Below, one piece after another: positions 36,359-47,520 of a DNA stretch of 64,000 nucleotides. Both the position numbers and the translations under genes were made by a program. Position 1 is the stretch's first letter. Each line of letters opens with the position of its first letter. The notes below the pieces were generated by a model. That model did not search any database. It was not told the origin of the DNA and saw only the letters and a list, made by a program, of their open reading frames with translations. This stretch comes from Aurelia coerulea (lineage: Eukaryota; Cnidaria; Scyphozoa; Semaeostomeae; Ulmaridae): positions 10,861,001 to 10,925,000 of the forward strand of contig CM076948.1 of assembly GCA_039566865.1 (NCBI GenBank), in the 5' to 3' direction.

Positions 36359-36802
36359 CCAGGGGGGGGTACTCTGGTATATTCAGGATAGGGATGCTCA
36401 GGTTACTTTTTTGGGTCTAAAATTTAGGCAACGATTATTTTTTTGGGTCAATGATTTGTACAGTTATCTTTTCTGGGTTCAAGAAATTCTGGCTTACTTT
36501 TCTGGGTCTCAAATATGAGAAAAAGTAAGAAATTGGGAAAAATAAACTTACAGACAAAATTAGAGTCAAGTAACAGTACTAAAATAAAAAAACAATTATC
36601 CAAACACATTATGAGAAATCTAATCAGTTAGGGCACATTCAAAAAGATTTAAGATACTGACTTCATAACTTTTGGGTATGTAAGGTCGGAAAAATTATTT
36701 TTTTGGGTCTATTTTCATGCTAGAAATTACTTTTTTGGGCTGATGCGTTGTACCCCAGCCTGAGCACCCCTATCCTAAATATACCTGAGTACCCCCTTGG
36801 GC
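36359..36802. mobile_element. hAT-like MITE rich in TTTTTTGGGTC
   Basis: Ends CCAGGGGGGGGTACTCTGGT and the inverse (GAGTACCCCCTTGGGC) extend about 45 bases (GGATAGGGATGCTCAGG / CCTGAGCACCCCTATCC). The 8-mer ATGGCTAC is duplicated (36351-36358, 36803-36810). TTACTTTTTTGGGTC repeats in one half and its partners in the other. Confidence 0.85.
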
Positions 36803-36896
36803 ATGGCTACCGGACAGCAGCAAGTTTCAGTTGCAAGTTTCATATTTTCAGCGTTATTTGTATCAAATACGGATGTCTGCTACTGGCAGATATCTA

Positions 36897-38190
36897 CAGA
36901 ATGTCCCAAAAAATTGTTCGACATTTGATTAAATATAAGAAAAGCTGAAACAAGATGCTCCTAACTGACTTGTTTTGGAAAAAGACGTCCCAAAATTGAG
37001 GTAAAAGAAGACTATCCAATGACATGCCTCTCGTTGATATCAGATCAAACCAAATAGCACTTCGAAAGTCATGCCATTCTTGTAGCCGTTGTATTGAATG
37101 AAAGCTTAATCGATGAGACACGGGGTTATTTCAAATTGTGCTCAACAGGATTCCTCTAAGCAGCCGTAACCTTGATTCAGCCCCCCCCTGTTTTATTTCT
37201 GTTCTGAACAACGTAGAGTCTTAAAACTTGGCATGTGTATAGTACATCATGAGCTAAACCCAAAACATGAAATCTATTTTAGTTGTGTCACGTGATATGT
37301 TCATGACGTCACAAAGAAGCATTTTCAAAGTCAAGAAATTGTAAAAAGATTCGGATTCAAGAAAACCAGTTTCAAAGTCAATAGGGTTCACTCCTAAAAA
37401 TTTTTCAATCGTTGATTGTGAGAAAATGGGAAGTAGTAAGGCATGAGTCCAATGTTAGTGTATTGTATGGTTGAATAGCTTTTGCTTTGAAAAGAAAAGT
37501 TAGTTGCAAGTGATGACGTCATAACACAGGAATTCAAAGAATGTAAGCATGCGTACAGCCGAAATACGTTTAAATTACAAACAAATTATGCAGTTGGATA
37601 GAGGATCAAAAGTAGCATACATTGCTCGAATTTCATCATTTTACCGCAGTTGCTGTGGCATTAGCATTTATTCGAAATTTATTCGAAATTTTGCAAAGAC
37701 ATCTCTCAGAAATTGATCATGTTAACCCCCTGGAATGAATTTGATTTTTCTGAAAACTTGGTTTATAATGATAAGAAGGATAGAAAATAAAGTCAGAAAG
37801 TGTCAACGTTGTAAAGTCACTTGGCAAAAATCCACAGATGAAAACCAGTAGGGGGCTGATTCAGCCCCTCCCCTAGGCTTGATAGGTTTAAAGTTAGAGA
37901 AAGTTACATCATCAAAATTGCCTTTGAAATTCCAGTTTATTTGTTTGAATAAACGATATTCCACTTTCACTTCAAGTGCTATTCATAGGCGTCTAGTTTC
38001 AGTTTTCGCACGAAGTTGAACTTCAAGAGCTTGTAATTCTGTGAATTTTTAACAGATTTGCAAGGTTCTGGTGTCTAAAATTAATATACAATCTCAGCAA
38101 CTTGGTTACCTTACCTGAAGCCCGTTCATTATTCAGTTATTTTGTAACCTTTTAATCAAATGTCGAAAAAATTTATTGGGACACTCTGTG
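36897..38190. mobile_element. Mariner-like element, 1.3 kb
   Basis: The left CAGAATGTCCCAAAAAATTG TTCGACATTTGAT is mirrored by ATCAAATGTCGAAAAAATTT ATTGGGACACTCTG at the right, each next to TA. CAGRRTGTCCCAA ends are typical of mariner-type elements. The interior (37170-37885) has C-rich GATTCAGCCCCCCCC and GGGGGCTGATTCAGCCCC hairpins like those of the piggyBac-like elements, so it may be composite. No transposase. Confidence 0.75.
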
Positions 38191-38458
38191 TATATCGTCT
38201 GTCTTGCATTTCACACACAAAATTACTTATCACTTAGTTGTTGTTGTTGTTGATGCTACTATCATTATCGCCACAACTGTTGTGTTGCTAGTTGCTACCG
38301 GGTGAGTTAATAAAAACAATAGCCTTTTGAAAAAATACTGCTCCCTAAATATCAGAGCAATATCATAGGAACCAAATGTTTCCGCCCATTTTTGCTCATG
38401 CCCCATGGTAGAAACCTTCAAAGTCTCATTTTCACAGATCAATCAGACGTCAAATAAG

Positions 38459-39345
38459 TAGAAGACAAAAGAAACCAGGGGGATTTTTCTAAATTTACCT
38501 ACCTTCATAAAACTCAACCATGACAAAAAACTGCCAGATATTTCCCCAATTTTTTTTTAAGAAATCTACTCTCCAGGTGTTTGGGTATACAAGTTTGGAT
38601 GCCGGTTAAAATATCTCCAGGTTTGGCGGAGTTATGGCATCTCCAATTGACAAAATCGGCCAAGGCTTATCGAAGCTTGTTTGCACCACTTCAAGTCAGG
38701 TGATAAAACCTCTTGATAAATTGAAATCTATAAATTATTTTGCACCATGAAAACTTGTGTCATGAATGCAAAAAGTAGTATAATAGAGAAACTTCCCTAG
38801 AGTATTGCCACATGAATTGAAATACGTAATCAAACCTTCGTAGATTATTTCAGTTCACATAGAAACCGTAGAGGCATTGAATCTTAAACAAAAGAAACTG
38901 GCAGAATGACAATAGCAAAAACAATTGAAAACGCAGATTTTGGCATTTTCGAGCCGTTCTTATAATAGAATGGCGGATCCAGGAAATGGCGGATCCAGGA
39001 ACTACCGTAAAGGGAACGGTAGACGGACGGAAGAGATAGACTTGGGGCAAGTCTATTCTTATAACAATCACTACTGTTATTACTTTTGTCTCTCAGCCAG
39101 AATTTCTATTGTTCAAGGTTCAGCACTTCATCAGTTTGTGTATGAATTGGAAAGGTCATAATTCCGCAAAACCTCGCAATATTTAAACGGCATCCAAATT
39201 TGTATACCCGAACATCCGGAGAGTAGATTTCTTAAAGAAAATTCGGGAAAATTTCAGCAAATTCTTGTCCTGGTTGCGTTTTATGAAGGTAGGCAAACTT
39301 AAAAGAACATTCACAGGTTTCTTTTGTCCTCTTCGTTTATTCGTC
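38459..39345. mobile_element. Inverted-end element, about 190-bp arms
   Basis: GACAAAAGAAACC at 38464, CTACCTTCATAAAAC, AAGAAATCTACTCTCC and GGTATACAAGTTTGGATGCC are all mirrored at 39160-39345. A direct doublet ATGGCGGATCCAGGAA lies inside (38971-39003). Family unknown. Confidence 0.75.
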
Positions 39346-39386
39346 GTCTGATCGGTCCGTGAAAATGAGGCTTTGGAGGTTTTGCC

Positions 39387-39473
39387 TGACTGATTACGAT
39401 TGAGTCCTAGTAATCGCTACCACCCACCCACCCTACTCGCTCATAATTACTAGGACTCAATCGTAATCAGTCT
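39387..39473. mobile_element. 87-bp perfect hairpin MITE
   Basis: ACTGATTACGATTGAGTCCT AGTAAT is perfectly mirrored after a 31-base loop. The flanks share AGGTTTTGCC (39377-39386, 39474-39483), an 8-10 bp target duplication. Confidence 0.85.
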
Positions 39474-40056
39474 AGGTTTTGCCATGGGTCATGAGCCATT
39501 CGACCATAGAAGACACTTGATTCCTATGTTCAGAGCAATGATATTGAAAGCTGTCTTGTTTCAAAGCCAATTTATTCAATTAGATTGAATAATTTACCCT
39601 GCTTCAATCGGTCATAGGGGAGATTTTCTGCAGAAAGCCCCTTTCAAACACCTACAAAAACGAGTGAAAACGAAGAGCAAAATATCCTTAGGCTTCCTTC
39701 TTAACTGTGATGACATTTACATGTATTCAAGTATTTTGTTCTCTTGGGAGAATCCCCCAGAATAAGATAATCATACTGAGGTTAAGACGTGTTTGCCCTC
39801 AAGAGAATAACCATACTAAAGCTCGTTCAAGTCATTGCTGTAAGGAAAGATTATTAGGGAAATTTTGCCCGCTTTTCGGCACGTTCTCGCATTTTTCTTA
39901 AGGTTTCTCGCAGGGACTTCCCAGACTTCCTCGCGTAAATCCTTTGTGAAATCTGAACGGAATGACCGATTTCTGCCAGGAAAGATTCTAAAACAATGGG
40001 GGTATTGCAATTGTTAAATATTATTTGCCAATATAATTGCCTTGATATCCAGGGAG

Positions 40057-40997
40057 CAGTGGCGTACGTAACATCTTAGGAGTGGGGGGGGGGGGGGTTT
40101 GGGGCGTTGCCCCAGAAAGTCTTTTTCGTGACCACGCCCTTCAGACGCTCGGAAAATGAGGAAAATGACCTTTTCAGTTATATTTCCCATCGTAAACATG
40201 GCTGCAATGGACAAAAAATAGGCAGGATGCTTTGTTGAATTTGCATTAAGAATTGATACCCATCATAGCAAGTTAATCTAGGAAAGTAAACGAAGAATTG
40301 TTATTCGGAAAAAAAGGCCAGCATGTCAAGTACGAATTATAAAATTGCTTTTCTTAGCTTTATTGCAAAATAATTTGGCGCTGGTTGGTCGCTTGATATT
40401 CGCGAAAATGCCTCTTTCACCACTTCATCATTGTCTAGTCAGTCTATGGCATCTTTTATGCCCATCTATGGCATCTATGAAGCTTTTGCAAAAGAAATTA
40501 TTGTCTCAAAGTCTCAATTTGAATCATTTTAACTACAGCAAGTAAATTTTAAGTAAATCAAAGTACAGCTTTTCAAATCAGTTTGATAAGAATGTTTGAA
40601 GAAGCAGCAGCAAATATGGATCCCTATACTATCGCCAATGGCACGCACAGGCTAACACAAATGAGGATCTTGAAATGAGTGGATCTGGCGGCAAAGTCAC
40701 AGGAAAATTTCGAGAAGATACATTCTACTTTGGCTTAGAATGCCTCTCCCAACATCGTTCAAGCATTCCTTAGAAACCCAAAACATTGTTACTATCAAAT
40801 CTTTACAAAACCATTCTCTCCTTGCTTTTGAAGAATCTCAAAGACCAACGCTTCACAGATCTGTCTAACCCCCCCCCCCCCCCATGGCCCCATGAGATAC
40901 AAATTTTATTGTATTTTCGTACCAATCTCGAGGACCATCTTTTTGAAAAGTGGGGGTCCGGCCCCCCTCATTCCCTCCCCCCTTGGGTACGCCACTG
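40057..40997. mobile_element. CAGTGGCGTAC element with G/C-run ends
   Basis: CAGTGGCGTACG followed by a G run at the left; a C run, GGGTACGCCACTG at the right. No target duplication is evident. The inner phrase TTCTACTTTGGCTTAGAATG (40730) matches the tandem unit of the element at 57460-58591, so the two are related. Confidence 0.6.
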
Positions 40998-41117
40998 GTT
41001 TTTATCGGAATCACCCAGTACTATTTGCTAACAACAACAACACCATTGCAGTAAACACTCGCGTATGAGAACCTATCAGTTTAAGAATCTGCTGACAGCA
41101 ATCGTTAAATTAGACTA

Positions 41118-42985
41118 GAGTAGCGTCGCCCATTATGGCCGGCTAACAAGAGAATTTAAATTTCAGTGGACTGACGACTAGTAATGAAATTGCAATTGCA
41201 CGGAAGATCTTCGCTGCCATCTGTTTTATCATGATTTGACCTTCACTGAAGTTTCAGTTCATTTGCATTGAAACCCGACGAGATCGTTTGTGCACATCTC
41301 TAATTGATTCTTTTAAGTATTGCAAATTTCATGATTCTATTTACATTCCTTCCTTCTTTTTCGTTCGCTCGGCACCTTACGGTTTGAATTTTTTCAAATA
41401 TGCTTTGATTTTTCAGAAGTCCTGTCTCTTGAGAGGAAAAAATCTACAATAAAACCAAAGCAAAGTGACTTCTGGTTCAGATTTAAGGTTATGAAGTCTG
41501 AGTGCTGCTAATGGCTATTTCCGTCGCCCATTATGCCCATCAGTTTACCAGAAAAGTTTCAAGTCGCTTCAAAATGTTAAAGCAAGTGTGCAATGGTAAA
41601 TAGGCTCCTCAATAAATAAAACAAAGAAATGACTCAGACACAGCATTGTTTCTTAGCAAGATAAAAATCTCATTCTTAGGCTACTCTTTGTTGGCATTGT
41701 GTGTAACTTTGATTTGAATGGAGTATTTTTAGATTTTCTGCTCTCTGCAAATGCAAGCTTTTAACCTTGCACAAACCCTTTAAAATGCAACATTTATTTA
41801 AAAAAAACACCAATTTGGGTTAAAATCTTACTTTCTGACTTGGAAAATCATCGAAACCTAAAAAAACGCAGCATCATATTAAGTCTATTCTCATTTTAGA
41901 AACTATGCCAAAATTCATCCATCCATGCACAAGAGATAAGGCAGGATTTAGAACAACTCGAAGCATGTATTTCAATTGCCAAAACTCGAAATTTAGGTTA
42001 ATTCTTATTGATATTTTTGGGTTTAAAGTACCAAATGATAAACAAAGAACAGTAATTAAAGCTGTTTTTCTTATTAAAACCTTTTACCGGAGAGTAGTGT
42101 TTATTGTTTCTCCTGCGGCCATAATGGGCGACGCTAGAAAAAAACTACGTTTTTACCCCCGTCTTTAAAATCTTCTAAAATCAGTATAAAGAGTTTACTT
42201 AAAAATTCGATACTCTGTGATATTTTTCTCCATTAGTTGGTGATATAATCTGGCTATTTGGTTTTTTCATTGATTGCTCCTTTTGGATCTAACTCAGAAC
42301 TTCGCGACGACATGGGCATAATGGGCGACACCACTCTAGGCTAGATTTCCTGCAATCGAATTTCATATTTCTGTTTAGCGAAGGGGAAAGGGGGAAAACC
42401 TTGGTGAACAGATTACCATGCTATGAAGCACGCTTGCAGAGGCTCAGGCTTGAAATAATTTTCAGAAATGTTTCCATTGGCAAACAAATGAACGTTATCT
42501 TTTGGGAATATCATACGCAAGTCTCAAAAGACAAACTTAGCGCGCTTGTAAAAGTATCATCATTTGCATCTATTGATTAAAAATTACTGATTTTTATCAG
42601 CAACTTCACGAAACCATGCTTTGGGTGTCCTTCGAGACTTTCGTAAGCATTCACAAATTATCAATTTCTTCTAGAGTCCACAATGAGCATAGATCTTAGA
42701 TCAAGAACAAGAACTAATTGTTTGCAAAAACATTCTACGGGCGTTCAAATCGTTCTGCATGGGCTAAACTGTTGACCAACCCTTTCCCCTTTATTACGTT
42801 TTTACCCCCGTCTTTAAAATCTTCTAAAATCAGTATAAAGAGTTTACTTAAAAAGTCGATACTATGTGATATTTTTCTCCATTAGTTGGTGATATAATCT
42901 GGCTATTTGGTTTTTTAATTAATTGCTCCTTTTGGATCTAACTCAGAACTTCGCGATGACATGGGCATAATGGGCGACACCACTC
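41118..42985. mobile_element. TA-flanked element with GTCGCCCATTATG ends
   Basis: The left GAGTAGCGTCGCCCATTATG and right (CATAATGGGCGACACCACTC) ends are inverted with TA outside both. Extra inner copies of the motif lie near 41527, 42119 and 42306. A segment of about 193 bases is directly repeated (about 42147-42339 and 42796-42988, nearly identical) around a copy of the GATTTCCTGCAATCGAATTT element found at 56400. Confidence 0.7.
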
Positions 42986-43959
42986 TACATCACTACACTG
43001 CAATTTTGTAAGAACCAATCCATTATAATTGAATGTAATTGAATCTTTAGATGACCCACTTGGTGGAAAAGACCTGCTAGCCCAAAGTCAGCCCGACATA
43101 AAAATGAAACAACTTTAGTATTTATCAGTAAAAATAGTTTATATGTATTTTTTCGTGGCCGTATATTTGATTTTAATCTAGTTACAAGTCTTTATGTTAA
43201 TGACTGCGGAGTTGTCATGGTCTCTTGCTCTCCGTGGCATCGCCCTTGTCGAGGGGCAAATCACTCCAAAAATAGCGTACGAGATTTTGGGATTTTAAAA
43301 TCACTTGAATTTTTGAAGGATTTTTGGGATTTTTGAGATTTTTTAAAGATTTCGTAAGATTTTAAAGATTTTGAAAGATTTTTGAGACTTCTGGCGATTT
43401 TCAAAGATTTTTTGAGATTTTGCAAGATTTTTGAGATTGTTTAGGCTTTCTCAAAGATTTTTAAAACCAGTAACTTCAAAAATTTGAAGATTTTGATACC
43501 GTACATTTGCTAGCTTTTTAAAATTATACCGAAATGTGTGCGATCAATCTCGCCGACCCTTCCTTTCCTCAATGTCCTTCATAAATCTTTGGAAACATGG
43601 CTGAAGAGTTGTATTTTCCATTGCGGAGTAAAAGTGGGGATTTCTCCCGTCCTTGGCTCAGCTATTGTTGACACGGAGAAAAAAGATAAAGTACTCTGAG
43701 TAGTGTAGCATGATACCGACCTTCAACCCTAAATTTCTATTCGCTTGCAAAGCGACATTTTCTCTTGTAAACAAAAGAATTTCCGTCCGCTCGGAACATT
43801 CCACTGATTGGAAAGTGGGATTTACGCAAGTCTGAGTTGAGTTATACAATGTTAACCTTGAAGGTTTATTTCTAAAGTTTACCCTCCTTACCAAATGCAT
43901 TCATCGTTTCAAAGAAACCGCTTATAAAAAACTGTAGTAGACTCTTCCAAATCAATTAA

Positions 43960-44844
43960 CACTATTTTAACCGGGGGGGGGGGGCGTTTTTCGCCCCCCT
44001 ATCGGATTTTTTAATAGCTCCCAAACGATGTCACCTACAATGCTGAAACTCCTTCACTTTTCCTAGAATTTAGTTGGCAATCAGAAAGTAGAAATTTCAA
44101 TACCTATTGTTTGACCACGTGACCACCACATGCCCATATTTGGAGAGTGGTCACAAAGAAATTCTTAAAAACGGCTCTAATTTATTCCTTTGTTACTAAA
44201 TCTCAAAAATATATATACCATTCGATTCGTCTCGATGAGTACTTTTCGTTTGATATATAAATTATTCATATTTGCTGACATCAGCAGTTTATTATTTCTA
44301 TGACGCCACCAATATTTATGACGTCATATTCCTAATGAATGAGTAATTTTTCATGCAAAACTGATGGAATTACCTCAAATATCGATGAAGGTACTTGATG
44401 TCACCAATAATATGCAAAATTAATGGTTTTAAATCATAATTATTGAGCTAACAACTTTGCATTGAATCAAATTTTCATTATTTAATTAGTTAATTTATTA
44501 GAAACCACAAATATCCGTACGAAACCATATGAAACTACGAATTAATGATATCAAGCAGGTATTTGGATGGTTTTTTGCGAATTTTATCTCGCTATTTGCT
44601 AATAATGGGCCCTTTTCTGCAAATAGCTCAATTTCCTCAAAATTTGCATTGTTTTTGGTTGCCTAGCAACCAATCACGTGACTATTGATTGATTGGTGCT
44701 ATTTTTAGATTCTCCTTTATTTAATTATGACACAGTGCAAGTTTCATTGTCATAGCTGTTATACTTGCGGGGAAAAACAGGGGGGGCGAAAAACGCCCCC
44801 CCCCCCGGTAGAAAATCACTTTTTTTTACCCGGTTAAAATAGGG
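43960..44844. mobile_element. piggyBac-like MITE with GC hairpins
   Basis: CACTATTTTAACCGG at the left and CCGGTTAAAATAGGG at the right; outside stand TTAA (43956-43959) and TCAA (44845-44848, probably mutated TTAA). Immediately inside each end is a strong hairpin of the type GGGGGGCG-TTTTT-CGCCCCCC. Inner phrases CATGCCCATATTTGG, CACGTGAC and ATGACGTCAT are shared with 47946-48937. Confidence 0.75.
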
Positions 44845-45110
44845 TCAAGAAACTCTACTTGAAGCAATCAATTCTTGTCATGACTTGCACAATGAATCTA
44901 ACAGAAAGTACGCTACTAGCCCAAATATTACTAAAAAGTACAACTTTTATTCATAAACTGGTTCATTTTTGTAATTCTTGGTTCAAAAGGTGGTCCTCAG
45001 TGAATTACGATAAATTGTAATATTCAGTTTTATGAATGATTAAGAAACTCTGCAAGTAACTACTACTATAATTGTGCCAAAAACTTAAGAAACTCTGCCA
45101 CAAATTTCAG

Positions 45111-45308
45111 CGACAAGTTCTCATGAAAAAATTGGTGAATCGGATTCATGTGATTCTGACAAATGCGACTTCTGTTCAGGTCAAAAGACAGTCTTCTATG
45201 CCTGCGAGGCTGGACTTTCTTCAAAACGTCCTCTCGAATTGAGAAAGAGAATGAACTTTCCATCAACGCTTTGTTGTAAATGCTCGAAACATGATATTCA
45301 AGAGACAG
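45111..45308 (+). other. Cys-rich exon-like segment inside the hAT-like element
   Basis: Between an acceptor (CACAAATTTCAG) and a donor (GACAG|GTAGTC) a 198-base open frame reads TSSHEKIGESDSCDSDKCDF, CSGQKTVFYACEAG, a basic stretch RPLELRKRMNFPST and LCCKCSKHDIQET. The Cys spacing (CxxxxCxxC ... C ... CCxC) suggests a zinc-binding module, but I do not recognise the family. It is antisense to the ESRP-like gene within intron 1. It could be a captured host exon or part of a lost transposon gene. Confidence 0.4.
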
Positions 45309-45930
45309 GTAGTCTGGGGTAAAAACTTCTTGTCTTGTTTGTAAATATTTCTAAAAAAGATTTTTAATTTTTGCCTGGTCATTTTCTCTACTGTGTTCGA
45401 AATGAGACAAAATAAAGAGAAAATGCCCAAAGCCCAAACTGACAGACCAATGAATTATAGGTGTTTTTTGACTGCAGATTCGGAATCTACATGCTTGATT
45501 TAGTACAAATAATGGGGAGATTTCAGCTAAAATGGTTTTGAAAATTAGTCAATTGTGACGTCATGTCATCTATGACGTCATGGAATACTTTTTCGAATTT
45601 CACAAAAATGAAAAAACAATACATCATTCGCAAGCTCTTCAAACGCTCTTTTCGACTATGCAAATCGGGTGAAAATCCCAAGTTAATATAACGCGTCAAC
45701 AGTTATTGAAGTATTTACGGACATTAAGCCCTACCGTGACGTCATCGTTCACATGAATTCGAAACTTTTCAAAAATGGCGCATTATCTTAAATGTCTCAA
45801 ATTAATCCTAATCGCCTATTCTAACAACAAAAAACTTGAGTTAGGCACTTGCTTGGATGGTTAGCCTATTTTCCCTGCCTATCACACCTCTAGACTTACG
45901 ACTTTTTGTCCTTTGTTTCATACTCTGGTT

Positions 45931-46314
45931 TGTTTCCCTGCGTTCTTTGATTTGCTGATATCACTTGGTCAATAGGGACTCATAATATTAATCTTAAAAA
46001 GTGGGCCCTCTTTAGGCCCGCGTAGAGTGGCCAATGGTTCCGTATTCACCAATTCAATTGCTAGAGTTTAATGTTCAACCGATAGGGAGGCGCTATTTAG
46101 ATAGTTGTTGTTGTTGCATACAAAAATCGGTTGATACGGCCTAGTGTTCTTGTAGCTGCGATGGATCTGTTTTGTTTCTACAGAGGAAGATTACTGCTTG
46201 AAAGGTATATATTTTGCAGTTAGTAGGCCAGGAAAACCTCATTCTTTGTACTAAAGTTTGCTTTTCAATGCTTACCAGGTGATATCAGCAGATCAAAGAA
46301 CGCAGGGAAACAAG
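45931..46314. mobile_element. Inverted-end MITE inside the hAT-like element
   Basis: CCCTGCGTTCTTTGATTTGC TGATATCACTTGG near 45937 is mirrored by CCAGGTGATATCAGCAGATC AAAGAACGCAGGG near 46275. Similar TATCACACCTC phrases lie outside both ends. Confidence 0.7.
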
Positions 46315-47520
46315 GGTTGAAAATTCATAAGTCTATCACACCTCCCCAGCTCGCGAAAGCGTGTGCGCATGTATTTTCTAGCCGACTCCCTGCCACGGTT
46401 GTTGTCTTGACGACGCAATCGAACACAGTGTGGACAAGGTCAGAGGTTAGAAAATGTTTTGCAGGATGTTTTTCGTGTTTCCTTCGATTTCATGGACACT
46501 CATAGTCACTTTGCAAGCGTTTGCCACATTTTTTAAGTTTTCCTTACAATTTTTGATGACTTATCCAGAGAGATTTTTGGGATTTTTCTGGGATTTCTAA
46601 GATTTTTTGAGATTTTTTAGGATTTTTCTAAGATTTCTAAGATTTTTGGAGATTTTCGCAAAATGTGGAAGATTTTAAAGATTTTTAGGATTTTTTGAGA
46701 TTTTTTTCGAAGGTGTACGAGATTTTTGGAGTGATCTGCCCCTCGGCCCTTGTAGTGTAGTAAAGTAGTTCGTATCTAGTGTCTCAAGTAGTTTTTTTGT
46801 AAGATTTTAAGTTGAATATAGAAAAAATCCATTATATTCATCGTATGTATAAGAAATTAGTGCGAATTGCCGAAATTGTAGGTTCTTATACTCAGGTATT
46901 TACTGTGTAAACAATAATCATTACTAGCAACAAAATTAGTCAGAGAGTGCTGTGTTTATAAATTTACTGACAAAATTGTTGCCAGGATTTTTACGATTGT
47001 GGTCGAAACTTGTCCAATCAAGGCCCTCATGTAAGAATCCTCTAAAGTCCTGAAATCACGAAACTCCAAAATAGTTACGGTTACGTGACAAATTGGTTGT
47101 ATATTGTCTCTTTATTACGCCAATTGGCCATGCAAACAATGCTGTTTTATCATGAGATAATCGACTATCATTGCCATACTTTCAATACTGCGCAAGCGCT
47201 ATTCCCTAGGGGTAACCCGCAGTGATACCATTTGACAGCCACAATTAGGTCTCAAGAAGTTGTTGCAAACAGAGTGATGATTAAACAGACAGACAAAAAC
47301 AAAATCTATTGCAAATCTATTGTGTAAAAATGTTACGCTCCTTCGCAGCAATCATGTCAATCGTCTTTATTAGTGTCGCTACTGTGATTGACACCATTAA
47401 CATCACTTTATTATTTGCAACTACTTCAGATGCAATCAGCAGTGTTAAAAAAGTGTGTTCATGAACATGGAAATGGGCAAGCTGTGAAAAATGTGGTGAA
47501 ATTTCTGTAATTGACACGTG

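Larger units (their letters stand above)
43250..46745. mobile_element. hAT-like 3.5-kb element with cargo
   Basis: Ends CGAGGGGCAAATCACTCCAA and the inverse (TTGGAGTGATCTGCCCCTCG) with a perfect 8-bp duplication GCCCTTGT (43242-43249, 46746-46753). Both subterminal zones (43290-43470, 46560-46720) are arrays of GATTTTTGAGATTTT. The interior holds a piggyBac-like MITE, a Cys-rich exon-like segment and an inverted-end element. A third end of this family is at 63457. No recognisable hAT transposase. Confidence 0.8.
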
